A stretch of DNA of 64,000 nucleotides, from assembly GCA_029449235.1 (NCBI GenBank), contig JANATG010000004.1, positions 124,001 through 188,000 of the forward strand, written 5' to 3'. A program made the position numbers and the translations under genes. The notes beneath the pieces are model-generated. The model had not been told where the DNA came from, did no database searches, and saw only the letters and a program-made list of their open reading frames with translations. The DNA comes from Linnemannia schmuckeri (taxonomy: Eukaryota; Mortierellomycota; Mortierellomycetes; Mortierellales; Mortierellaceae). This document shows positions 10,794-20,169 of this stretch, in pieces; the stretch's first letter is position 1, and each line of letters opens with the position of its first letter.

Positions 10794-13124
10794 ATGACCA
10801 CAAGCATCTCTACCAGGCACAGGGCCCTGCTCGGAGTCCTCCTCATCTTCTGCATAGCGTCCCTCCTCACTCTCTCCCTCCGCCCCCTCTCCAAAGATAC
10901 CCACAGCGACTGGGTCGTCTCACGGCGGCCTGGCTTCTCTTCTTCCACGCCTTCAGACTCAAACAACAGCAATCCCCCTTCTTCAACAACTTCTAATTCA
11001 ATTGACGATGCTATCGGCACTGGAGCAAAAGGATCCGATCCAGAGAACCACTTTGGACTGGACCCTTACACAATCGATTACTCCAAGATGACCCTGCGTC
11101 AGCTCAAGAGTTTGATCCAGGGCACTCTCCTTGACACCTCAGACGACCTCCTCGACCCTACACGGCCGATCCGACCCAAGGGCGCCCCGGGTACACAGTC
11201 TCAGCTTCAATTAGACGAGCTCGATAGCGAGGATGGCCAGGACGACGACGAGAACGACGGCAACAGTATCAATAACCACGACGATGACGAGGAGGGAGGG
11301 GACGAGGAACTGGATGGTGGGCAGATGGATTCACAATCGTCCCCTGAATACGATGGGGAAGAGGAGGACAACAACGGGAGCTCACCACCACCACCTCCTG
11401 CTTCTGCTCCTGCTGCTCCTGAGGACGAAGTGGTTGATGAGAGCATTTCCTCTGAGGAAGAAGATACAAAGCATACCGATGACTCTGAGACCGAGGAAAC
11501 TCAACCACAACAAGATGAGCCTTTGGACGGAGAGCAGGTATACCTGGACGAGCCTGCAGGCGAACAGGAGGAACTCGAGCTCGAGAACGAGCCCCTGGAA
11601 GGAGGTCATACGGCAGCAGTAGACGATGATAACAGCAGCAAGCCGTCGTTGTGGGATAACACGCTACAGGAATTCGATGTCAACAAGTTCCTCTCGCCCT
11701 CGGACAGCTACTTGGTCTTTGTTCCCTCGGGCGAGACCATCGAGGCCCAGTTCTTCTCCCTCCTGACCTCCCTCTGGATCGCCAAGCACTCAAACCGAAC
11801 TCTCATCATCCCCCCACCAATGATGGCCCCCCCTTCTCTCTATCATCTCTACCCACTCTTTGCAGGAAACAAGGGCCGGAAGCGACAGCGCTGGAGCACC
11901 CTCTTTGACCTCCGGTTCATCTCTAACCTGCAGCGGACAGTCTTGATCGACACTACCCGCCCTGTCCTCCAGACACCCTTTACGGCCGAGATGGCACGGG
12001 AGGAAGAGAACCCGACCAGCGCTACACAGTCGGTCCCTTACCGTGCGCCTGTGACGAACGACGAGGATGATGACGTAACGGTGACCCCTGCGGGATCGAC
12101 GGTTCCTGTCAAGATCAAGTGCCATGGCCCGCCAACAGCTGGATCATGGAAGGCTTTGGATTTTGCGGGCCGTCATTTCCTGAACCGATATAATCTGGTG
12201 GCCGAGTTTGAAATCCTGGAGGATCCGTACTGGAGTTTGAAACCAGAGGCGATTTCAAGACATTGGAGAGCAACGACTTCAAAGACGAACAAAGGAGGAC
12301 CGGGTAGCGAGGATCGTCATCGGCAGTTCATCTGTATCTCGGGCGCAGAGCTGGTTGGGTCCGAGAACGCGGCGATCGAGGAGATGATCTGGCAGGAAAT
12401 TGGGTTGCAAATTCCCTTCTCGAATGCAGTCAAGGGTCAGGGGCGGCAGAGTGTTACTCAGGTGTTGAGGGCCGTTGAGAAGATCGATAAGAGCAATGGA
12501 TACATTGGTGTTCATATCGACAAGTTACCCTCGAGAGAGTTTTGCAGGCCTGGTGGGCCCCGCTATGAGACTTCTGATTCGACAGTTGCTCCTCCCCAAG
12601 GTCAAGATCAGGGCTCACAGCAGCAGCATCAGAAGGAGGAAGGTGCTAGAGGAGATAGGAAGGATGAAGTGAACGGGAATGTGGTCGCAGCAGCAGCAGG
12701 AAACCCCTCGATGACATCGACCACCTCGACCTCGATGATCCCCTCTCAATGTCTCTGGACCGTCGACTTGATCGCCAAAAGAATCGCACTCCTCCAACAG
12801 ACAGAATCCAACGGCGTCGGAACAAGTCGCCCCCCACGACCAGTGATCGTCACCACTACTGAGACAGATCCCGAACTTTTGTCCAAGATGGACCAACAGA
12901 CGGGCTGGTTCCGAGTAGGGGATGAGGACGAGGGCAACGGACTGTTTGATACGACGGTCGAGGATTTGGGCGGGTATGGCCCGGCTGCGGTGCGGACGTT
13001 TATTATGTCGAACAGTGCGGTATTTGTAGGCAATCGAGCCTCGGCGTTGGCGACGCATGCAGCCTTCCGGATCAAGAATGAGGGACGGGTCAAGCAGCTT
13101 CCTCCTCGGTGGGAGCTTTATTAA
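10794..13124 (+). CDS. Type II membrane O-fucosyltransferase-like glycosyltransferase
   Basis: Putative Golgi/ER-lumen glycosyltransferase related to GDP-fucose protein O-fucosyltransferases. Single exon, about 776 residues from the ATG at 10794; the frame is open from 10641, but that stretch looks like a pyrimidine-rich leader. A signal anchor lies at about residues 13-30 (LLGVLLIFCIASLLTLSL). It is followed by a ~280-residue acidic Asp/Glu/Ser/Pro-rich stem. The lumenal domain has the pattern YLVFVPSGE...QFFSLLTSLW, then NRTLIIPPP, a middle YIGVHIDKLPSREFC, and a C-terminal MSNSAVFVGNRASALATH that resembles the late nucleotide-sugar motif of the superfamily. An acidic and a Gly/Gln/Ala-rich insertion interrupt the domain. 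The family assignment is by pattern only; acceptor and donor are inferred. Confidence 0.6.
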   Translation: MTTSISTRHRALLGVLLIFCIASLLTLSLRPLSKDTHSDWVVSRRPGFSSSTPSDSNNSNPPSSTTSNSIDDAIGTGAKGSDPENHFGLDPYTIDYSKMTLRQLKSLIQGTLLDTSDDLLDPTRPIRPKGAPGTQSQLQLDELDSEDGQDDDENDGNSINNHDDDEEGGDEELDGGQMDSQSSPEYDGEEEDNNGSSPPPPPASAPAAPEDEVVDESISSEEEDTKHTDDSETEETQPQQDEPLDGEQVYLDEPAGEQEELELENEPLEGGHTAAVDDDNSSKPSLWDNTLQEFDVNKFLSPSDSYLVFVPSGETIEAQFFSLLTSLWIAKHSNRTLIIPPPMMAPPSLYHLYPLFAGNKGRKRQRWSTLFDLRFISNLQRTVLIDTTRPVLQTPFTAEMAREEENPTSATQSVPYRAPVTNDEDDDVTVTPAGSTVPVKIKCHGPPTAGSWKALDFAGRHFLNRYNLVAEFEILEDPYWSLKPEAISRHWRATTSKTNKGGPGSEDRHRQFICISGAELVGSENAAIEEMIWQEIGLQIPFSNAVKGQGRQSVTQVLRAVEKIDKSNGYIGVHIDKLPSREFCRPGGPRYETSDSTVAPPQGQDQGSQQQHQKEEGARGDRKDEVNGNVVAAAAGNPSMTSTTSTSMIPSQCLWTVDLIAKRIALLQQTESNGVGTSRPPRPVIVTTTETDPELLSKMDQQTGWFRVGDEDEGNGLFDTTVEDLGGYGPAAVRTFIMSNSAVFVGNRASALATHAAFRIKNEGRVKQLPPRWELY

Positions 13125-13490
13125 AAGCCCACGGGTCTCATTTTTGCCATTTAGACATTTTCCTATAAAAGTTTACAATACACCTGAATCATTTGCATAG
13201 ACAACGAGTAGCCCTTTTGTTGCGTTTGAGGATGATGTATCGTGGCTGTGCTCTCGTTTTGGTGCTTTGGGTCACCACTAATTTGTTACATTAAACAAAA
13301 TACTTTTGTTTGCACAGCTCGATCGGGCAGGCGTTATTGTTTCATCTTTCGATCACTCGGCCGTGCTCAACTAGAGCGGCTGTAGCTATGCAGGAGGAAT
13401 GAAAACACACACAGAAACGCAAATATACAACCAAAAAAATAAAAAAAAAGGGAGGGGGGGAGGGGGGGGGCGCGACCATGTTTTTGTACA
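13125..13490. other. Intergenic (3' flank), no gene seen
   Basis: Contains an A-rich/G-rich low-complexity stretch (about 13432-13470). Nothing coding recognised. Confidence 0.5.
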
Positions 13491-13494
13491 ATAA

Positions 13495-14082
13495 CTACCA
13501 CTGGCTCTTGATAAGGCGCGGGTCATGTTCGCAACATAAGCACCAACCATTTTCCCTGTTGATTTGGCGGCTCTTGCCAGTGCTGTTGTAAGATTGGTAT
13601 CGAGGTTGACAATTTCTGAGGGAATTGATCAAAATGGGGATAGTCCCAATGGCTCGGCAGTGAGCTGTGAGTTCTGTTGTGCGGCTCTGGAACCCATAGC
13701 ATTCTGGAGATCCGGACGTTCTGCGGATAGGCGGGATGTAGGCTTTCCAGAAGAGTGGAAAATCAGACACGGTGGTTTGGGTCTTGGGAGGTTTGGCTTT
13801 GGCAGCAGCAGCAGGTTTAGCAGCAGGTTTAGCAGGTTCGGTGCGTTTAGTGCTCTTATAGCGGCTGCTGTCAGAGGTGACCAAAGCCGCAGCGGGGACT
13901 TGAAGAAGGCGGAAGGTTGGTGCGGAGATGGGTGGGACGGGTCGGAGTGATTGTAATAGGAGAGAGAGCGGTAATTGGAACGGTGGTTGAGATATGTAGT
14001 TGTTGAAGCTGTTTTGGGCTTGGAACTGTTGGCTCACGGTGAGGTGTTGATGGTAGTGGAAGTGGTAGTGGTTGTGAGTCAC
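13495..14082 (-). CDS. Hypothetical protein, Ala/Lys/Pro-rich
   Basis: Open frame of 195 residues. The N-terminal ~75 residues are Gln/His/Leu/Pro-rich. A PAKPAAKPAAAAKAKPPKT stretch follows, then a more ordinary segment with FPLFWKAYIPPIRR. The RYKST just before the Ala/Lys stretch resembles the end of a mitochondrial presequence, so a small mitochondrial protein is possible. A second frame near the 3' end (13500-13610, reading LDTNLTTALARAAKSTGKM) also looks coding, so an unrecognised intron or a frameshift is likely. I do not recognise the family. Confidence 0.35.
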   Translation of the reverse strand: MTHNHYHFHYHQHLTVSQQFQAQNSFNNYISQPPFQLPLSLLLQSLRPVPPISAPTFRLLQVPAAALVTSDSSRYKSTKRTEPAKPAAKPAAAAKAKPPKTQTTVSDFPLFWKAYIPPIRRTSGSPECYGFQSRTTELTAHCRAIGTIPILINSLRNCQPRYQSYNSTGKSRQINRENGWCLCCEHDPRLIKSQW

Positions 14083-14903
14083 TGATCCTGTGCCTGAATA
14101 GTTGGATGTCGTCTGTGTCAGGGTCGTTGTTGTAGGCTGACGGCGGGTTAGAGAGGATGAGGGGGATGATTTTGATTAGGGAGATGAGTTTGAGTAGAAC
14201 ATTTTTTTTATAAGGAAACAAAAATGGAGATGAGGTTGGTGCGATGGGGGGTGGGGGAAGTGAGGAAGAAAAAGAAAAGTCAACGAAGAAAGGAAAGATA
14301 GAACAAAGACGAAGAAGAAGAAGGCGAGGTAGAAAAGAAGGTTGAGGGTATTACTCCCTCATTTTTATCTCTGTGCCATTTGCTCTTGCTCCCCGTTTTG
14401 TCTCGTGAATCGAAGAGTTACTTACTTTTTATTCTTGGAGTGATGGCGAATAGGGTCAGTTAAGGAGTGTATACATTCCTCCCACCAAATTGGCCACGCG
14501 TGTTACTCATACTATACACTAGTGGGAGGAGGAGCCAGCTACGCCTTGTACCAATTGCTTGATTATTGTTGAACAATTGGTGGACGATAGGACGATGAAC
14601 ACTTGAAGGGGTAGAAGTGTTATTAGGAAGATACTGACAATTTTTCTCCTTTCAAAAAATCGATGGCAAACAAATGAAACGAGGACTTTTGCTCGGTAGT
14701 GAAGTCAGAAGGGGCGGAGATAGACAGAATTGATAGAATTATATGCTACAGAAGTTCCCGATAACCGCTTCAGCGCAAAATTGAAAATAGAGACCACCCC
14801 TGCCCATAGGTATGGTTCATGGCACTATGATGGTGTGCGACTGTTTTCAGCGGATTTTTGGATCCGCAATAGCGTTTATTCCTTTCCGTTTAAGTAGATT
14901 TTT
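14083..14903. other. Intergenic, no gene seen
   Basis: A/G-rich low-complexity DNA followed by ordinary non-coding sequence. No frame with recognisable content. Confidence 0.45.
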
Positions 14904-14984
14904 TTAGGCTCGACTCCACCTCCCAAAAGAAGAGCCTGAGGCAAGCCTCATGCCAATTGCACTGGGAGACGGAGTCGAGCCTAA
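14904..14984. mobile_element. Miniature inverted-repeat element or hairpin (~81 bp)
   Basis: Perfect 14-bp terminal inverted repeats: TTAGGCTCGACTCC at 14904-14917 and its complement at 14971-14984. The pairing continues with CCTCCCA/TGGGAG just inside. The centre has a second palindrome, TGAGGCAAGCCTCA. GATTTTT occurs at both edges (14898-14904 and 14984-14990), compatible with a 7-bp target duplication overlapping the terminal base. It could be a very short non-autonomous DNA element or a strong RNA hairpin. No second copy is seen in the window. Confidence 0.6.
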
Positions 14985-15637
14985 GATTTTTCTATTCAGC
15001 TCAAGCGGTTTATTTGGTCCCGTTTGGAAGGGTTGAAAATTGCCTACATGCGAAAATTTCAACAAAGGGAGCACAAAACAGTTCCGTTGTGGGTCCTGCC
15101 TGCTTGAGGAGGAGGAGAGGCGAACACCACACCGATTTTTTTTTTTTAAAATTTTTTCGTAATGAATAGTAGAAGTAGTCCGGAGTTGTCTTTTGAACTA
15201 GGGGACCAGCGGGCTAGATGTTTAATGGGAAAAGGATTGTTGGGCAAACTGGCCACTGCAGGTGTACTGTATCTTATTCCTCAAAGTTAGAAGGGTGGCA
15301 GTGTTGGTAGAAATACCTGATGAGGTGTAGGTTAGAAACGTCAATCGCATGGCTATAGCTTTTTTTTTTTTTTTTTTTTTTTTTTGGAACGACAGTCACT
15401 GCTATTTTATTTGAAGTAGATAAAGTGGATGAAATGGATGAGGCGCATTTTTGTTACAGAAAGAGGAGTCAAGAGAGGGATGGAGAGGTGAAAGACAGGA
15501 GGGAGTGCGAACCGAAAAAAATAAATAGAATAGAAGGAATAATAGCTGAAAAAGAAAGAGTCGACGCAAGATTGAAGGAAACACCTTCCCCACGCACTCA
15601 CTCACTCTCTCTAAGCCTAAGCACTATTTTCTTCATT
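14985..15637. other. Intergenic; poly-T at 15361-15385
   Basis: No gene recognised. It contains a 25-nt T run and the 3' flank of the first Cys/His-module gene. Confidence 0.5.
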
Positions 15638-16372
15638 CTAAGAGGTGAATACTTTGGAACCGGAATGGAAATGGTTGTTACAGATATACTTCCCCCCAGC
15701 TCTGAGCTCTTTCGGGGCGCAAGTGATATCACACTGCGCCTTCTTGGTCTTAGCCAGGCATTGGCGCTCAACTTTAAAAGTTGGTTCGTGCTGGTAGCAA
15801 TAGTATTGGACCATTGTGTTGTGATTATTGTTATTGCTGTTGTTGACAACGACGGGGTAGGTGCCGTCGCGCTTGCAACGGGTTCTTGATTTTTTGTTGA
15901 GGCCTTCGCATCGTGGGTGGTTGCCCCCAGGCGAGACTACGTTCGCGTGCGCGCCAATGCTTGGGGCTAGAGAGACGATGTCTCTGGCAGAATGAAGGTT
16001 TACATGGGATGGATAGAGGTCATGCTCGTAGGAAATCCTTTCGGCAGCAATGTGGCCGATGCGGAAGCCTTCTGTGTTGTTGTTATTGCTGTTATGGTTG
16101 TTGTTGGAGATGGTGACCCGGCTAATACTTTCTGTCAGTTGCGAGAGTTCGTCGTTGTATAATGGTGTGGTGTGGTGATGATGTGTGTGTTGGTGATGAT
16201 GTTGGTGCTGGTGCTGGTGCTGGTGGTAGTGGTTGTTGGTTGTTCCTGCTCCCGAGCTTGACTGTAAAGTATGTGTTTGTGTCTGCGTGGACTGTGTATG
16301 TTTCTGGACTGGAGGGGTTGTCTGCTGGCCAGGGCGGTCGGATGTTGGTGTGGCAAGGGTTAGCTGTGTCAT
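15638..16372 (-). CDS. Duplicated Cys/His-module protein, member A (intact)
   Basis: About 244 residues from the ATG at 16372 (MTQLTLATPTSD). The frame is open further upstream, but that part is a pyrimidine-rich leader. The N-terminal half is low complexity (Thr/Gln/His/Asn). A short conserved patch, SQLTESISRVTISNNN, precedes the C-terminal domain. That domain has two modules of the form C-x8..10-C ... C-x2-H: RCEGLNKKSRTRC with YCYQHEP, then QCLAKTKKAQC with ICNNH. The spacing suggests two small zinc-binding units, resembling the C..C..CxxH pattern of the DUF5763-like family; that resemblance is from memory. Function unknown. It is the first of four same-strand paralogues (others at 16952, 18215 and 19546). 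Confidence 0.65.
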   Translation of the reverse strand: MTQLTLATPTSDRPGQQTTPPVQKHTQSTQTQTHTLQSSSGAGTTNNHYHQHQHQHQHHHQHTHHHHTTPLYNDELSQLTESISRVTISNNNHNSNNNNTEGFRIGHIAAERISYEHDLYPSHVNLHSARDIVSLAPSIGAHANVVSPGGNHPRCEGLNKKSRTRCKRDGTYPVVVNNSNNNNHNTMVQYYCYQHEPTFKVERQCLAKTKKAQCDITCAPKELRAGGKYICNNHFHSGSKVFTS

Positions 16373-16951
16373 CTTTGTGGTAATGGTAGAGATGGTAGGG
16401 GGGAGGAAAAGAAAAAAGTGAAAAGGAAAGGAAAGGAAGGAAGGAGGGAAGGAAAGAAGGACAAAGAGGGACAAAGAAGAACAAAATAAAGAAAGCTGAG
16501 GGTATTGCGCCCTGTGCGCTGTGTTTGTTTTAGCCCCTTTAGTTTTTGTCTGCATTGGAGATGTTTTTAGTGATGGTCCATTAAGGGTTAATCAGCTGCC
16601 AAACAACATACGACCTGGTGCGCGCACTGTTTGCGAAGGAGCAACTTGGCAATTGGTTGTTGATGGGTAGTGATGGCGTAATAGGGATGATAGGGTGATG
16701 AACGATAAGACGAAACTTAGCTAGGAATGTTGCATTGTCTGTCTTTGTTTTATTTATTGTTCAGCTTTACCCTCTTTCGTTTGCAAAAGGATGGGGCAGG
16801 GAGGAAGAGCGTGAAAAGGAAACAGTAAAACCACAAAGGAACAACTTTTAACGCCTAAAAAATGTAAACACGAGCAAACTCAAACAAAAAGCAGAAAAAG
16901 AAAACATGATAAAAAGAAACGAGAACGTTAAAGGGAAACATTCACTCTCTT
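16373..16951. other. Intergenic between array members A and B
   Basis: Holds the purine-rich (on the plus strand) leader of member A and A-rich DNA. No gene seen. Confidence 0.5.
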
Positions 16952-17515
16952 CTAGTGAGGGACAAGTTTGGCGCTGGTTTCGTAGTGGATGTTATAGATA
17001 GGTCGGTCACTCTTGATTTTGGACGAAGAGCAGATCATCATGCACTGGCGATCCTTGCTCCGGACAATAGTCAGACACTGGCGATCGACAGTCATGCGTG
17101 GCTCGTGTTGGTAGCAGTAGTGCCGGACCTCCGTGTTGTGCATGTTGCTGTTCATGCTATTAGTGCTGTTGAACACGACGGGGATGTCGTCATAGCGTTA
17201 GCAGGGGGTGATCTTTGCAGTGAACCGTTGCAGCGAGGGAGAGGGGCTCGGGGTAGGGGATAGAGATAGTACTTGCCCTGTTGAAGAGATTTGTCAGGGG
17301 GGAGAGGTCATCGTCTTGTGCAGCTCGTATTGTATGATAATGAGTGTGTTGATGTTGGTATTGATGTTAGTGTCGAGTGGACGGTGGTTGTGAGTTGATC
17401 CTGTTGCTTGATTAGACCCTGTCTGCGCTCGTGTTTCGTGGGTTGTCTGCGGTTCCACCGAGGGAGTTGTCTAACGGCAACCCGGGGTTCGTGTGGACGA
17501 GTGTAACTGTGTCAT
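16952..17515 (-). pseudogene. Duplicated Cys/His-module protein, member B (broken)
   Basis: Starts like member A (MTQLHSSTRTPG, from 17515) and ends with a well kept C-terminal part: HYCYQHEPRMTVDRQC ... RQCMMIC ... YNIHYETSAKLVPH. The first module is damaged. The position of the first Cys reads QRFTAK, and after ITPC there is an in-frame TAA (about 17205). The second CxxH is also altered (ICN to IYN). Frames change between the N- and C-terminal parts. Best read as a decaying copy. A short protein from the internal ATG at 17176 is possible but would lack the first half-module. Confidence 0.7.
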
Positions 17516-18214
17516 TCCTGAAAAGTTGTTGTTTCGGTGCGGCAAGCTTTTGTTTTTGTGGCGGTAGTGGCAGTGAATATGGAACATAAAGAAGAGAGCC
17601 AAAGAGGAGAATGAGGCGATGAAAGAAGAGGTATAGATGAGAATGTGGGTGTTTGCCCTCATTATTGATCCAATCTCAACCAAACTTCCATATTTGAAAA
17701 AAGTTTCTTCGTTATAGCCTTTAAAATTTTTATCATTAGTAAGAGGTGGATCATTCCTTCTTTGTGCTCAAGGGTTCAATTAAGGAACATTGTTGCCACC
17801 AAACTGATCAAAGCCTTTTTTCATTTGCAGACATTCACTCACTCCCCTGTCAGGAAAGGAGCCTTTTTTGACAGGATCCCTTCTGGCAGCGTTATACATG
17901 AATCGCGGTTGAACTGGGCAATGGCAGTCGTCCGTCAATTGACAGGCTTTATTTTGTCCTGCACGCACGCACAAATCCACTGCGAGACAAAGAAATCTGA
18001 GCTTGCGAGTGTTTCCACAATCATGCACCATCGAAGGGAGATTTGATTTATTTTTGTGCCTACATGCAAACTAAGACCACCTTTTCTGCTGCAGATATTA
18101 AAAGTATGGGAAGAGAGAAAGGGCAGAGGAGGGTCTGTGAAGTAACAGCGAGAAAAAAAAAAGGCAAGAATCAAACAAGAAGGCGTAAAAAAATTGCAAA
18201 CGGGAACAAATGGC
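17516..18214. other. Intergenic, no gene seen
   Basis: Leader-like sequence of member B, then non-coding DNA. No domain recognised. Confidence 0.45.
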
Positions 18215-19000
18215 TTTACAACAGGAGCATATCACCTTCGACGGTCGACGGGAAGACGCGGATCATGTGGATGACAGTACTATCGGACTTTGTTGGACTC
18301 AGTGACGGGGTTCTTGCCGTCGCGTTGGCATGGCTCATTCTTTACAGTTGTGCCGCCGCAGCGCGGAAAAGTACTGGTATATCGAGGTGAATTGATGGTG
18401 GTGGGCGTTTTTGCGTTGGTGGTCGGGATGAGGGAAGCGTTGACGGCGGTGGTGGAGACCTTGGCGGAATTGAGAATGGCTTGGGAAAATGCTTCCCAAT
18501 CGCTCTCCTGGGGCTCTTCAACAGCAGCGTGTTTAATGTGGTGACTTTCATTCTCGCTGCAGCTGCAGCTGGACCTAGGCTGGGCTAGTCGCACCTGGTG
18601 ATGTTGCTGAGGACATTGTGGCGGTGTTTGCGTGTGTCAGTAGAACTGTTGGACCTTTTGATATTTGTCATTATTTCTGTTGCTACTTTTGTTGTTGGTA
18701 TCCTTGTCAATGTTTTTGTTATCATTACTTTTACTGTTGATGATCCAAATTTCATTTTTTTCTGTTGCTCCTGCCGCTACAATTGTTGCTCTTGGGTACG
18801 AGGCTGGCAACTGATATTGCTACTGCTGTTGCTGTAGCTGTGGTTGTTGGTGATGGAGACCCTGCTGAGGATGTCTATCAGCTGCGAAAAGTCATGGTCC
18901 GGCCCTGTTGTTGCTGGTCTAGCTGCTAGTGGTCTTCTTGCGGTGTGGGAACTGCGTCCCCATGTCTGTGAAGAAGGAAAAGGGTTGTTCGTATCATCTT
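18215..19000 (-). pseudogene. Duplicated Cys/His-module protein, member C (broken)
   Basis: At about 18900-18840 the minus strand reads DFSQLIDILSRVSITNN, the same conserved patch as member A. Stops and frame changes follow. At 18390-18280 a clear first module appears: FPRCGGTTVKNEPCQRDGKNP. After ESNKVR comes an in-frame stop at about 18280, and then a recognisable YCHPHDPRLPVDRR with another stop. The second module is lost. An open piece of 104 residues (18280-18594) remains but is most likely non-functional. Confidence 0.7.
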
Positions 19001-19545
19001 CGTGGTTGTGGAGCGTGAGAAAAAAAAAAGAAGAGAGGAGGAAATAAACGAGGAAAAGAAGGTGGCGAAGGGGCGCATGAAAATTTAAGCCTCAGATCAT
19101 GGGCCAAGGAACATTTTTGTTCGTGCGAGATTAAGGAAACGCTTTTTTATCGCCTTGTCACAATCAAATTCAGCTGAAACTCGCAATCATGCACATATCT
19201 CTTACTCGGCAACCTGTTTGTGATGATTGATGTCTGAAAATGTGATGGAGAGTGATGAACGGTGACAAAGGAATTATGAAGTTGTGCTGCTTTTTTTTTT
19301 TTTATCTTCATTCATTTTTTTGCGCAAGTAGATTGGTTTTTTTTTTTTTTTTTTTTTTTTTTGCTACAGGTGAAGGATGATCGGACACGGGTTGAAGAAA
19401 TGAAGAGTGTATGAAGCGAGTGACAAAGGTGAGCAAAGGGACAAAGAGGACCCATCGGACAAAAAAAAAAGCGAAAAAAGAATAACGGAGGACTAATGAG
19501 GAAGAGAAGGGACCAGGAGAAGGGTAGACTCATTTTTCTTTTCGC
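19001..19545. other. Intergenic; poly-T at 19337-19362
   Basis: Non-coding DNA with a 26-nt T run and A-rich stretches. No gene seen. Confidence 0.5.
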
Positions 19546-20094
19546 TTAGTTTCGACGAGTGATGAGTCGAGCGCCAAGTCGGTAATGAGTGTTGCAGATA
19601 GGACGCCCTTCACTCCTGATCTCAGACTCAGAGCAAGTGATCCGACACTGCCGACGTTCGCTCTTGACATAGCCCAGGCATCGGCGGCTGACGACCATGC
19701 GTGGATCATGCTGGTAGCAGTAGTATCGAACTACCGCGTCGCTGTCCTTGTTGACAGTGGAAGACTCCATGACGGGGTTGATGCCGTCGCGTTGGCAAGG
19801 CGTGCTCTTTACAGTCATACCGCTGCAGCGGGGAAGATTGTTTCGAGGTGCGGAAGAGGAGTTTGACGTGCTAGTGTTTGAGGTGGTGTAGTTCTGGTAG
19901 CTGCCGCTCCTGTTATTGGCGATATGGGCGCGAGGTTGACGGATGATGTTATCGTTGGTGTTGGAAATGGTCGGCCTGTTGACTATGCTGATACGCTGGA
20001 AGTAGGTACGGTTAGCCATAGCTACTGTTGCTGCTGTTACTGTAGTGAAGGGGCGCCGGCCTGCACTTCGGGCGAAAGAGATTATCAGTGACAT
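19546..20094 (-). CDS. Duplicated Cys/His-module protein, member D (intact)
   Basis: C-terminal domain intact: PRCSGMTVKSTPCQRDG with YCYQHDP, then RRCLGYVKSERRQCRITC with ICNTH, i.e. two C-x9..10-C...C-x2-H units. Upstream lies FQRISIVNRPTISNTND, matching the SRVTISN patch of members A and C. The start is uncertain: ATGs at 20166, 20094 and 20019 are all in frame. I give 20094 (MSLIISFARSAGRR), where an amphipathic basic N-terminus might be a mitochondrial presequence. Starting at 20019 the protein would be about 157 residues. Cys/His residues of both modules are conserved with member A while linkers differ, which suggests constraint on the domain. Confidence 0.65.
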   Translation of the reverse strand: MSLIISFARSAGRRPFTTVTAATVAMANRTYFQRISIVNRPTISNTNDNIIRQPRAHIANNRSGSYQNYTTSNTSTSNSSSAPRNNLPRCSGMTVKSTPCQRDGINPVMESSTVNKDSDAVVRYYCYQHDPRMVVSRRCLGYVKSERRQCRITCSESEIRSEGRPICNTHYRLGARLITRRN

Positions 20095-20169
20095 TTGGGC
20101 GACAGTTTTTTCTCCGCAGGGCTTGTTGTTGGAGGTTGAGCAAAGGATGAAAGAAAAAAGAAACATGGC

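Noticed and set aside
12615..13093. Antisense frames over the glycosyltransferase gene
   Set aside because: They are shadows of a GC-rich coding frame and show no domain of their own.
16162..16421. Plus-strand Val/Gly-rich frames opposite Cys/His member A
   Set aside because: They are the complement of His/Gln/Thr repeats in the real minus-strand gene.
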